Both the position numbers and the translations under genes were made by a program. Shown piece by piece: positions 43,946 through 51,475 of a DNA stretch of 64,000 nt. The DNA is taken from NCBI RefSeq assembly GCF_039994875.1, contig NZ_CP121196.1, positions 3,100,001 to 3,164,000 on the forward strand, read 5' to 3'. Origin of the DNA: Telmatobacter sp. DSM 110680 (GTDB lineage: Bacteria; Acidobacteriota; Terriglobia; Terriglobales; Acidobacteriaceae). Every line of letters begins with the position of its first letter. Position 1 is the stretch's first letter. The notes beneath the pieces are model-generated. The model was not told the origin of the DNA, searched no databases, and worked only from the letters and a program-made list of their open reading frames with translations.

Positions 43946-44995
43946 TCAGAACAGTTGCTCCTGTGTGGTTTGTTGCGCCGGAGTTGACCGGGTTGAGCGC
44001 TTCCGCTTCATCTCGTACATCGAGCGATCCGCTACCTCGAGCAGGGCGTCCACGTCGTTACCGTCCTCGGGGAAGCGAGCGTAGCCAATGCTGGCGGTCA
44101 AGTGCATGGTACGGCCTTCAAACCGGAAGGGCTGATCGGTCTGCTCAGAGACACGCTCGACGATTGTGAGTAAATCGCTGCGTTCAGAGATTTCGCCGAG
44201 AATGACACCAAACTCGTCGCCACCCAGCCGCGCGACAATGTCGGACTTTCGGGGAATTCTGCTGATGCGCAATGCGATTTCGCGGATCGCTGCATCGCCG
44301 GCCCGATGGCCGCAAGTGTCATTGATCCGCTTGAGACGATCGACATCTACGATCAGGATGCCGAGCGGTTCGAGCTGGCGACGCCCCGGCGATACACGAT
44401 GGCGCAGGCGGTCAAAGAACAGGCTGCGATTTGCGAGGCCGGTCAGCGAGTCATGGGTGGCTTGCTGGTAGAGAGCGCTTGTTTCATTGCGCGCGGCGTA
44501 ATACATGGCTGCAGCGATCAATTCGCTCATGAGTTCGAGGACGCGCACATCACGGGCGGTAAAGGCATGCGTGGAAGTTGAAACGATCTTCAAAACGCCT
44601 ACTGCGGAACCGTCATGCTTGAGCGGAGCCACAACCATCGAGCGGACACCGACTTCGGCATAGGGTCCAGCGTCAACGCGAGGGTCGAGAACCACATCAT
44701 CGGAGCGAAGGACTTGACCCAGCCGGACGCAGAGTCCGGAGAGACTGGCTTCGCGTTTAACATGCGTGCCCAGTAGCGGGGCAGCAAAGCCGCTTGCTCC
44801 GCGATAGACCATTTCGTCGCCTTCGGTGTATTCGACTATGGCGCCTTCGGCATTTGTGAACGAGGGAATCCGCTCCACGACTGCCTGCACGACTCCGGAA
44901 AGATCGAGTCCCTGCTTAGCAATCTCCGTTTGCAGGCGAATGATCTCCATCAGGATGTACGGGTCGGTGCTGACACTGCTCTGCACGTCGGTCAT
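43946..44995 (-). CDS. Diguanylate cyclase with N-terminal GAF domain
   Basis: 349 aa, soluble. A GAF domain (about residues 15-165, 'EYTEGDEMVYRGASGF', 'VRSMVVAPLKHDGSAVGVLKIVS') precedes a GGDEF domain. The active-site loop 'RLGGDEFGV' is intact and an inhibitory R-x-x-D site ('RKSD') lies five residues before it, so both cyclic di-GMP synthesis and product inhibition are expected. No EAL or HD-GYP domain. The ATG at 44995 has GAGGG upstream; the frame stays open to 45322 across the tRNA-proximal region, which is not coding. Convergent with galT. Confidence 0.92.
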   Translation of the reverse strand: MTDVQSSVSTDPYILMEIIRLQTEIAKQGLDLSGVVQAVVERIPSFTNAEGAIVEYTEGDEMVYRGASGFAAPLLGTHVKREASLSGLCVRLGQVLRSDDVVLDPRVDAGPYAEVGVRSMVVAPLKHDGSAVGVLKIVSTSTHAFTARDVRVLELMSELIAAAMYYAARNETSALYQQATHDSLTGLANRSLFFDRLRHRVSPGRRQLEPLGILIVDVDRLKRINDTCGHRAGDAAIREIALRISRIPRKSDIVARLGGDEFGVILGEISERSDLLTIVERVSEQTDQPFRFEGRTMHLTASIGYARFPEDGNDVDALLEVADRSMYEMKRKRSTRSTPAQQTTQEQLF

Positions 44996-45287
44996 GAGCC
45001 CTCGGTCTGGTTTCAATGGAAGGAAATTTCCTTTCAGCTGTACACCGGATACCTCTTGGATGCCCGCAGCGATTTCAAAGCGTGTTCGAAAGCCGAAACC
45101 GGAAATCCCGTGAAGTCCCTGTTTGTGGTTGGATGCGTGCCGCAAACAAATGGGGAGGGACATGGTGCCCTTAGTAATCCAGAAATGAACAGGTCTGACT
45201 GTCCCGTGCGAAGACAGACAAAAACCGGCTTCAATTTTGACGGAGAGCGGGGAAGGAGGGGAGAGTGGTGAAGCCCATCCGAAATGA

Positions 45288-45363
45288 TGGTGAGCCCGCT
45301 GGGACTCGAACCCAGGACCCACGCCTTAAAAGGGCGTTGCTCTACCAACTGAGCTACGGGCTC
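45288..45363 (-). tRNA. trnK: tRNA-Lys (anticodon UUU)
   Basis: 76 bases including an encoded CCA. Acceptor GAGCCCG/CGGGCTC pairs perfectly; D arm GCTC-AGTTGGTA-GAGC; anticodon stem ACGCC/GGCGT with loop CTTTTAA gives anticodon TTT (Lys, AAA/AAG codons); variable GGGTC; T arm CTGGG-TTCGAGT-CCCAG; discriminator A. Transcribed leftwards, with no other tRNA adjacent. Confidence 0.97.
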
Positions 45364-45549
45364 TCTGCTGGCACAATCGGGAAGCGAAAAGTACGCTTTC
45401 TTCCCGGCAAGCCACTGTCTCAAAACTAACACAGAGTGGGGCTTGCCTGCAGATACTCGCTTTCGGCCTTCAGACCGTAGATCGCATGCGTCTAAAATCG
45501 TGAATATTAAGTGTGTTAGTAGTTAAAATAATAAATATCAAAAAATATA

Positions 45550-45578
45550 TTGCAAAAATTAAAAAACTTAATCATAAT
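45550..45578 (+). promoter_or_regulatory. Sigma-70-type promoter of the DUF2089 operon
   Basis: TTGCAA (45550-45555), a 17-base spacer and CATAAT (45573-45578), 28 bases before the ATG at 45607. Upstream, about 45495-45550 is almost pure A/T with runs of A, like an UP element or a nucleoid-protein site, in strong contrast to the GC-rich surroundings. Confidence 0.6.
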
Positions 45579-45606
45579 CTGTTTGATATTTAGGAATGGA
45601 GAGCTA

Positions 45607-45993
45607 ATGGGGTCTGAGTCAAAAGCCTCTGCCGACTGGCAGGAACTTCTCCGGATTGCCCAGGGAACTGCGCTGGTGATTGAAAGGGTAAATATACCGG
45701 AGAAGGGGATAGCGGTCGAAGGCGCTTTTACCCTTCCGGAACTGGCGCGGCTCACTTTGGAAGACCAGATATTTGTCACCGCATTCCTCCGCTCTCACGG
45801 GTCGATCAAGGAGATGGAACAGATTTTTGGGGTGAGCTATCCCACCATCAAAGCGCGGCTTAATCGGATTTCAGGGTTGTTGCAGTTTATCGATACCAAC
45901 CCTTCGCCCTCGCGGTCCGACGTGCTTGAGCGGTTGAAGAGCGGCGAAATCAGTGCTGAAGAGGCAATCCGCGAACTGGAGGCCATCAAGTGA
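45607..45993 (+). CDS. DUF2089 family helix-turn-helix protein
   Basis: 128 aa. The middle reads 'LTLEDQIFVTAFLRSHGSIKEMEQIFGVSYPTIKARLNRI', a helix-turn-helix that suggests DNA binding. The C-terminus is the ~30-residue helical unit 'VLERLKSGEISAEEAIRELEAI' that recurs in the third and fourth genes of the operon (SHOCT-like, as at the N-terminus of YvlB-type proteins). The start at 45607 has GGAG six bases upstream. Stop and next start overlap (GTGA). Probably the operon's autoregulator. Confidence 0.85.
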   Translation: MGSESKASADWQELLRIAQGTALVIERVNIPEKGIAVEGAFTLPELARLTLEDQIFVTAFLRSHGSIKEMEQIFGVSYPTIKARLNRISGLLQFIDTNPSPSRSDVLERLKSGEISAEEAIRELEAIK

Positions 45994-46250
45994 CTCCGAA
46001 TGTTGCAGTGGTTCACATCAACTTTCCGCACGGACCGAATTTCCGGCTCTGGCTTCCGCTCTTTCTGTTGTGGATTCCGGCGATCCTGCTAGCGCCGATC
46101 ATTCTGCTGGCGCTGTTGATTGGCTGTCTTATTTCTGGAGTACGTTTTTGGCAAACTATCGCCGCTTTCTGGGCATTGCTGTGTAGTTTGCCGGGGACGG
46201 ATGTACGAGTTGCAACCGAGGGCAATCGCGTCCTCGTTCGAATTTTGTAG
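45990..46250 (+). CDS. Small membrane protein of the DUF2089 operon
   Basis: 86 aa. Two close hydrophobic segments ('LWLPLFLLWIPAILLAPIILLALLIGCLI' region and 'FWQTIAAFWALLCSL') are followed by a short charged end 'GTDVRVATEGNRVLVRIL'. Begins with GTG, four bases overlapping the DUF2089 stop, with GGAGG seven bases upstream, so translation is coupled. I recognise the type (Trp/Leu-rich two-helix protein ending in 'V.IRIL') as a usual companion of DUF2089 genes, but it has no named family that I can assign. Confidence 0.75.
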   Translation: MTPNVAVVHINFPHGPNFRLWLPLFLLWIPAILLAPIILLALLIGCLISGVRFWQTIAAFWALLCSLPGTDVRVATEGNRVLVRIL

Positions 46251-46259
46251 AGGTGGGTT

Positions 46260-46532
46260 ATGGATCGTGATCGCAGCACAATCTTGTCTCTTGTCGCCTC
46301 CGGGCGCATTACAGCGGTTGAGGCGGAGCGCCTGCTGAGGGCGTGGAACGACAGCCGCGAGACTGTCTGGATTTTATTTCTGTGTCTAGCTTTTGCCTGC
46401 CTTACACAGTTTCACCTGCATGAGCTTTTGCCCGTGCTTTTGCACTTCATCAACGCGCAGATTCCGACGATGGCCGAGGCTGTCCATCGTGCACTTTTGC
46501 CGGCCAACGAACTTCTGGGAGGAATGCTATGA
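46260..46532 (+). CDS. SHOCT-like helical unit plus membrane helix
   Basis: 90 aa. The N-terminus 'STILSLVASGRITAVEAERLLRAW' is the same helical hairpin as in the flanking genes. It is followed by a membrane helix ('VWILFLCLAFACLTQFHL') and an amphipathic end. The hairpin would be cytoplasmic. GGTGGG precedes the ATG; its stop overlaps the next start (ATGA). No similarity recognised beyond the repeated unit. Confidence 0.72.
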   Translation: MDRDRSTILSLVASGRITAVEAERLLRAWNDSRETVWILFLCLAFACLTQFHLHELLPVLLHFINAQIPTMAEAVHRALLPANELLGGML

Positions 46533-47005
46533 ACGAGAACAGACGACAGATTCTGGAGATGCTGGCAGTGGGAAAGATCACTGCCGACGAGGCCGAGAGG
46601 CTGCTTTCGGCCCTCGACCCGGACACTGTTGTGCCGGCGGGCAGTGTTTCCTCCGCTTCGGGGAATGGGAGCGGCCCAAAAAGTGGCACTGGAAAGGTTC
46701 CTCCGAAGTATCTGCGCGTTCTGGTGGAGGCGGATGAATCGATGACCGGGAACAAGGGTCTGACGACGGTGAACGTGCGCGTGCCCATGCAATTGTTACG
46801 GGCGGGGGTACGGCTGGCGGCATTGATTCCGCAGCAGGCGCACAATCAACTCGACCAGGCGTTTGTGAACCATGGCGTTCCGCTGACGCTGTCGCAGATC
46901 AAGCCGGAGAACCTTGAAGAACTTATTGACCATCTTGAAGACCTGACGGTGGACGTGGAGGGTAAAGAGGGCAACGCGACCAAGGTTCGGGTTTTCTGCG
47001 AATGA
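46529..47005 (+). CDS. YvlB-like SHOCT-domain protein
   Basis: 158 aa. The N-terminal unit 'RQILEMLAVGKITADEAERLLSAL' matches those in the first and third genes. A Ser/Gly/Pro linker follows, then a C-terminal domain 'KYLRVLVEADESMTGNKGLTTVNVRVPMQLLRAGVRL' to 'LEELIDHLEDLTVDVEGKEGN' and 'KVRVFCE', conserved in many Firmicutes and Acidobacteriota next to DUF2089. Four-base overlap with the previous gene and GGAGG upstream. It is related in its N-terminus to YvlB/LiaX-type envelope-stress proteins, but the C-terminal domain is different from DUF4097. Soluble, function unknown. Confidence 0.8.
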   Translation: MNENRRQILEMLAVGKITADEAERLLSALDPDTVVPAGSVSSASGNGSGPKSGTGKVPPKYLRVLVEADESMTGNKGLTTVNVRVPMQLLRAGVRLAALIPQQAHNQLDQAFVNHGVPLTLSQIKPENLEELIDHLEDLTVDVEGKEGNATKVRVFCE

Positions 47006-47045
47006 AGATACAGGGAATGAGGGCCAGGGAGTAAGGAACCAAGGA
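47006..47045. repeat. Purine-rich AGGGA-type spacer repeat, copy 3
   Basis: ATACAGGGAATGAGGGCCAG followed by GGAGTAAGGAACCAAGG. Same composition as the spacers at 27946, 29253 and 55913. It separates the convergent DUF2089 operon and kdpD-like gene. Confidence 0.45.
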
Positions 47046-47062
47046 TTTGCAATTGGCTTTTT

Positions 47063-48187
47063 CTAGCCGCGGCGTAGAGGCTTCTGCATCGGCACTACCT
47101 GCACGGTCACGTCGCGTACTTCGGCGAGGAAGCGATTCAGCACGGAGCCGCGAAAGAGAATGTCGAGCCGTGAGCGCACCGGCTGGCCAAAGATTACGTG
47201 CGAGATGCTCTCCTGCTGCGCAAACCGGATAAGCGCATCGGCGACATTCTTATCGTTCAGCGTTACAACCTGCGCGCCCAGGTCTTTCGCCATGCGACGA
47301 TACTCTTCGATGCGCTGAAATGCTTCTGGATCTCCGTGGCCTTTGTCTTCGTCGGGGCGATTGACGTAGACGGCATACCAGTTAGTGGCGAGGCGGCCGG
47401 CTACGCGCGATCCTACCCGGATGAGGCGCTCGGTTCCGGGCCGGGTGCTTAGACAGACCATCACCTTGTCCGGAATCGGAGCCTGTTCGAGGCCCTGCGT
47501 GCGGCGATAATCGGACGCGCGCTTGCTGACCTGCTCGGCGGTAGCGCGTAGAGCCAGTTCGCGGAGTAGATTCAGATTGCCCTTACGGAAAAAGTTGGCG
47601 AGAGACTGTTCGACCTTTTCCGGCGCATAGATTTTTCCTTCGCGAAGCCGCGAGCGAAGCTCTTCCACGGTGATGTCGACGTTCATGACTTCGTCAGCAC
47701 GTTTAAAGAAGCTGTCTGGAACAGTCTCGCGAATGACGGTGTTTGCCGAACGATTGACTGCATCGTTCAAGGTTTCGAGATGCTGGATGTTGACGGCGGT
47801 CCACACGTCGATGCCCGCGTCGAGCAGTTCAAGTACGTCTTCATAGCGCTTGCGATTCTTGCTGCCGGGAACGTTGGTGTGCGCCAGTTCGTCGACGATG
47901 ACGAGTTGGGGACGACGGGCCAGAATCGCGTCGACGTCCATCTCTTTCAAATCGACGCCGCGATACGGAATCAGGCGGAGGGGGACGATTTCGAGATCGC
48001 GAATCTGGTCGGCGGTATCCTGGCGGCCATGTGTTTCTACTAGTCCGATTACGACATCGACGCCCTGCTTGCGCTTCAGCACGGCGTCGTTGAGCATGTG
48101 ATAGGTTTTGCCTACTCCGGGGGCTGCGCCGAGGTAGATGCGAAGCCGGGCAGGTTCCTGCTGGCGTTCAAACTCGATCTCAGCCAT
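47063..48187 (-). CDS. kdpD: KdpD N-terminal sensor domain with Usp domain, stand-alone
   Basis: 374 aa. Only the cytoplasmic input part of KdpD: the KdpD domain with Walker A 'GAAPGVGKT' (20-28), 'VIGLVETHGRQDT', the Walker-B-like 'LVIVDELAHTNVPGS' and 'GIDVWTAVNIQHLETLNDAV', then a universal-stress-type domain ('KVMVCLSTRPGTERLIRVGSRVA', 'SHVIFGQPVRSRLDILFRGSVLNR'). Normal KdpD (~900 aa) continues into four membrane helices and a kinase; here they are absent, and a separate kinase gene lies immediately upstream with a one-base TGATG overlap. No kdpE or kdpFABC in the window. Confidence 0.9.
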   Translation of the reverse strand: MAEIEFERQQEPARLRIYLGAAPGVGKTYHMLNDAVLKRKQGVDVVIGLVETHGRQDTADQIRDLEIVPLRLIPYRGVDLKEMDVDAILARRPQLVIVDELAHTNVPGSKNRKRYEDVLELLDAGIDVWTAVNIQHLETLNDAVNRSANTVIRETVPDSFFKRADEVMNVDITVEELRSRLREGKIYAPEKVEQSLANFFRKGNLNLLRELALRATAEQVSKRASDYRRTQGLEQAPIPDKVMVCLSTRPGTERLIRVGSRVAGRLATNWYAVYVNRPDEDKGHGDPEAFQRIEEYRRMAKDLGAQVVTLNDKNVADALIRFAQQESISHVIFGQPVRSRLDILFRGSVLNRFLAEVRDVTVQVVPMQKPLRRG

Positions 48188-49593
48188 CAGCCCACCTCGA
48201 CCGGGTGTGGAATTGCTTCAGCCACGGCTACAGGCAGTGTGAAACGGAAGGTGGTGCCATGGCCGAGGCGACTTTCCACAGCGATCTGGCCGCCGAGCGA
48301 CTCAACGAGACGGCGAACGAGGGCCAGTCCCATGCCGGTGCCGCTTTCCGAGAACGGATTGAAGCGATCGAAGATGGTGCTGAGGCGATCGGCCTCAATG
48401 CCGCGCCCAGAGTCACGCACCGTGAATTGCACAAATTCTTTCATCTCTTCTGCGGCAAGCAGAATCTCGCCGTCGGCTGGCGTATAACGCAAGGCGTTGG
48501 CAACCAGATTGTCGAGGACGGATCGAAGCGCGCGACGATCAGCCATCACGAACGACAAATCCGCGAATGCGCTCACTTCGATACGGACACCTTTTGCTGC
48601 GGCTTCGTCGACATATCGATTGCGAGCTTCGTCGAGGAGAGGCAAAGGGCGAAGGCGTTCCAGTTTCAATTCGCGCTTACCGGTGTCGAGTTCAGCCACT
48701 TCGATCAGATCGGCCATAAGGTCGCTGAGTTTCTCGGCCTCAGAGCTCGCTTCTACAACGAGTTCTGATTGCAGCGGCAACAACTCCCCTCCAAATCCGT
48801 GGCCCAGAGCGTATAGGCCTCGCCGTAGTTGCAACAGGGGATCGCGTAGTTTTTTGCTGGCGACGGAGATGAACTGCGTCTTGAAGCGATCGGTGTCCTG
48901 CAGTGTAGTCACGTCTTCAAGTGTTGTCACGGTACCCAGGAGGCGTCCGTCGGAGTCGCGCATGGGCATGGTGCGCAGACGATAACTGCGCGACTGTTTG
49001 CCGATGCGCATGGGCAACATAGCCGCTTCGCCTTCCGCGGCGATGGGCTTTTGCATGGAGATGGCGTCGCGGATTGCACTGAGAATTTTGTCGCCGCCGG
49101 GGGTGTTGGTTAGTGCCAAACGATCGTTCGCCGCTTCACCAAGGACATCGCCGGCGGCCTGGTTGAGCTTGAGAATGTGTCCCTTTGCGTCGGTGACGAT
49201 GATTGGCTCAAAGATAGATTGGAGCACAGCGTCGGAGAGCTGGAATTCCATCTGCCTGCGGCCCGCTTCAGAGTCGCGCAGTTCGCGAAGACGGACGGCG
49301 ATGCGGTTCAATTCAGCTGCGATGACGCCGAAGCTGTCCCGGCTGCTCCATTCCACGCGATGCTCAAGATTGCCGCGCGCGATTTTGACGGCATCACTGG
49401 CCAGCATCCGAATGGGATGGAGCACCAGCATGACTGTTGCTACTTCCACAAGGATCAGCGAGATGAGGAGTGCAATGGCAAGATGCCATTGGCCCGCGAC
49501 TACCAAAGCGCGATGGGTAAATGCGACCAGGCACACGCCGAGCGCTGCAATTACCACACAGCCGATAATCAACCTCTGCGTGAGATTCAGCAT
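48187..49593 (-). CDS. Membrane PAS histidine-kinase-like protein lacking the phospho-acceptor His
   Basis: 468 aa. Two membrane helices at residues 7-27 and 36-58, HAMP-like linker, a PAS domain (about 120-230), a dimerisation helix, then HATPase_c with N box 'DNLVANALRY' (Asn362, Asn366), 'DSGRGIE' (394-400) and 'GTGMGLALV' (418-426). At the H box the sequence is 'VASKKLRDPL' instead of S-H-E-L-R-x-P: Lys247 replaces the histidine. It should bind ATP but not autophosphorylate in the usual way. Overlaps the KdpD sensor gene by one base, so the pair is a split, perhaps degenerate KdpD. Confidence 0.88.
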   Translation of the reverse strand: MLNLTQRLIIGCVVIAALGVCLVAFTHRALVVAGQWHLAIALLISLILVEVATVMLVLHPIRMLASDAVKIARGNLEHRVEWSSRDSFGVIAAELNRIAVRLRELRDSEAGRRQMEFQLSDAVLQSIFEPIIVTDAKGHILKLNQAAGDVLGEAANDRLALTNTPGGDKILSAIRDAISMQKPIAAEGEAAMLPMRIGKQSRSYRLRTMPMRDSDGRLLGTVTTLEDVTTLQDTDRFKTQFISVASKKLRDPLLQLRRGLYALGHGFGGELLPLQSELVVEASSEAEKLSDLMADLIEVAELDTGKRELKLERLRPLPLLDEARNRYVDEAAAKGVRIEVSAFADLSFVMADRRALRSVLDNLVANALRYTPADGEILLAAEEMKEFVQFTVRDSGRGIEADRLSTIFDRFNPFSESGTGMGLALVRRLVESLGGQIAVESRLGHGTTFRFTLPVAVAEAIPHPVEVG

Positions 49594-49720
49594 CCTGCGG
49601 ACTCCGCGTCGAAGAAAACCACGCTTTCATTTTGTCGCACTTGCCTTCAAGGCGCAAAACGGAGAAGGCTTTAGCTGTTGATTTCGTGGTATTTCAGCGA
49701 AGCAATCGCGGGAATGGGAG

Positions 49721-51199
49721 TCAGTTGCGGAGAGCTACCGGTTCAGGCGCCGGCAGGGGCATGCGGCACACGCTGTATCCGCGCTCTTCATGGGGGCAGT
49801 CCAATCCCCTGGGAGCATAGCCGTGAATTACGGTCCAGGTGACCTCTGGATATTGCTGGTGAAGGCGGCGAAACTGGTCCAGGCTGAAGTGATTGAGCCC
49901 GTAGGTGGCATTGCTCATCTGCTTCCATTCCGGAGCAAGGGCCGGAAACAACGAGACGACGCCACTGTCTTTGTAGTAGTCCGCCAGGGCTGAGCGGGTG
50001 GAGATCGCTCGAAAGCCATGAACGTCGCTGGGACTGTCTTTGAAATAGTGCGAATCGACAGCGAAGACCGCACTCTCGGGTGTGTTCTGCCGGATCCAAA
50101 GCAGGGTATCGACCCACGCATTGCTGCTTGTCTTCGCAGGCAATTCAATTTGGGGACTGTTGGGGTAGGTCTGTCGGGAAACGAGGTACATTCCCACTGC
50201 AAGCGGGACGAAGAAAGCCACGGGAACCCAATTGCGCGACTTGGCTAGATACTCTCCTGCGACGCCAGCGAGAAGCAAGACAAAGATGAATGTTATGGGG
50301 TGGAATGAGCGCAGAGGCTGCAGTCGCACGAACATTTCAAATTCAGGCGATGAGCAGAGTATCGCGGCAGCAGCGATCGAGATTAATCCGAAGGGAATAA
50401 GTGCGAAGCTGATCAGTTGAAAACCTCGTCGGGTGCCGCGCACATTGCCGCGCCAGAACCACGCGAGGATCGCTAGAGGAGCAAGCATTCCGAGCCAGTG
50501 ATACCACGTCCAGTTGTAAAGGAAGAAGTAGTCGCGCGAGTAGAGCGCTTCGCGGTATGGGCCGCTTGCCGGAGCGATATGAAATCCAGAGGGAAAAAGA
50601 CCCACGCCCACAGAAGCCATGACATGGACCGGTTCGCGCACGGCTTGTTTGCGGCGGTCTCCAGCCCACATGACGGCAATCAGAAAGGCAAGATAGACCA
50701 CCATTTGCGGATGGACCAGAGCAGTGAGAAGCGCGGCAACACCTACCCAGACATATCGGCGCTCAAGTGCAAATGCCAGCGCGAATAGAGTGAGGGGAGT
50801 CGAAAACGAGCGCGCCGTTATATAGGGATCGATCAACAGAAGTCCGGTGTTGGTAGCCGGCATGGTCAGCACGGCGGTGATGACAAGCATTGCCGTCCAG
50901 TGCGCGCGCGGGCAAGAAAAGCACGCGGCAGCGAGAAGCCAGCAGGAGGCGAGCGTGGCAAACAGACTCAGGATGTACCAGACGAAGAGCGTCCAGTCCA
51001 TTGACAGGTGCGTGAGTCGCGCCGTCCACGCGAGAATAGATCCGAACAGGGAAAGATGTCCGTGAGAAAGGAAGAACTCGGAGGCGAAGGGATAGAGAGT
51101 GGGGTGGAGCAGTTTTTGCGCGGCCGGCACGTAAATTTCGCCGTCCTCAACGCCGAAATGATAGCCGTGAATCAGCAGCGCCGCTGCGGTCAGTCCCAC
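49721..51199 (-). CDS. Polytopic membrane protein, GT-C-like, paralogue of 51476-53029
   Basis: 492 aa, about 11 membrane helices. Early 'HGYHFGVEDGEIYVPAAQKLLHPTLYP' with an acidic pair in the first loop and a C-terminal soluble part ('TLLWIRQNTPESAVFAVDSHYF', 'RSALADYYKDSG') resemble GT-C fold membrane enzymes or the uncharacterised families related to them. The gene to its right is a homologue throughout. A GTG start at 51199 is the only recognised start in the frame, and the paralogue has a longer N-terminus, so the true start may be non-standard. Possible lipid-linked sugar transfer with the GT2 beyond. Confidence 0.72.
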   Translation of the reverse strand: MGLTAAALLIHGYHFGVEDGEIYVPAAQKLLHPTLYPFASEFFLSHGHLSLFGSILAWTARLTHLSMDWTLFVWYILSLFATLASCWLLAAACFSCPRAHWTAMLVITAVLTMPATNTGLLLIDPYITARSFSTPLTLFALAFALERRYVWVGVAALLTALVHPQMVVYLAFLIAVMWAGDRRKQAVREPVHVMASVGVGLFPSGFHIAPASGPYREALYSRDYFFLYNWTWYHWLGMLAPLAILAWFWRGNVRGTRRGFQLISFALIPFGLISIAAAAILCSSPEFEMFVRLQPLRSFHPITFIFVLLLAGVAGEYLAKSRNWVPVAFFVPLAVGMYLVSRQTYPNSPQIELPAKTSSNAWVDTLLWIRQNTPESAVFAVDSHYFKDSPSDVHGFRAISTRSALADYYKDSGVVSLFPALAPEWKQMSNATYGLNHFSLDQFRRLHQQYPEVTWTVIHGYAPRGLDCPHEERGYSVCRMPLPAPEPVALRN

Positions 51200-51475
51200 A
51201 ATCCGAAGAGCAGGAAATTGCTCGCGGGCGGTTGAGGCGCCGAATGCTTTTGCTGCGCGGTGAATCAGATGAACCTCTTGTGAGACTTGAGTTTCGAGCG
51301 CGCAGGTTTAGAGACTCGTCGACATCGATACACTAAGAAACGCACTGAGCTAAATGGTAGATGAGGATTGTCGCAACGCGGCGCTGAATCATAAGAAATC
51401 ATTACTGCTATGCAATCCTCTGGGATACGTTCTTCTAATACTACGACGTGTGGCGACACGGGTCGTGAGCCATTT

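Noticed and set aside
44996..45322. N-terminal extension of the GGDEF gene toward the tRNA
   Set aside because: The frame stays open, but the sequence is not GAF-like, overlaps the tRNA end, and a ribosome binding site precedes the ATG at 44995.
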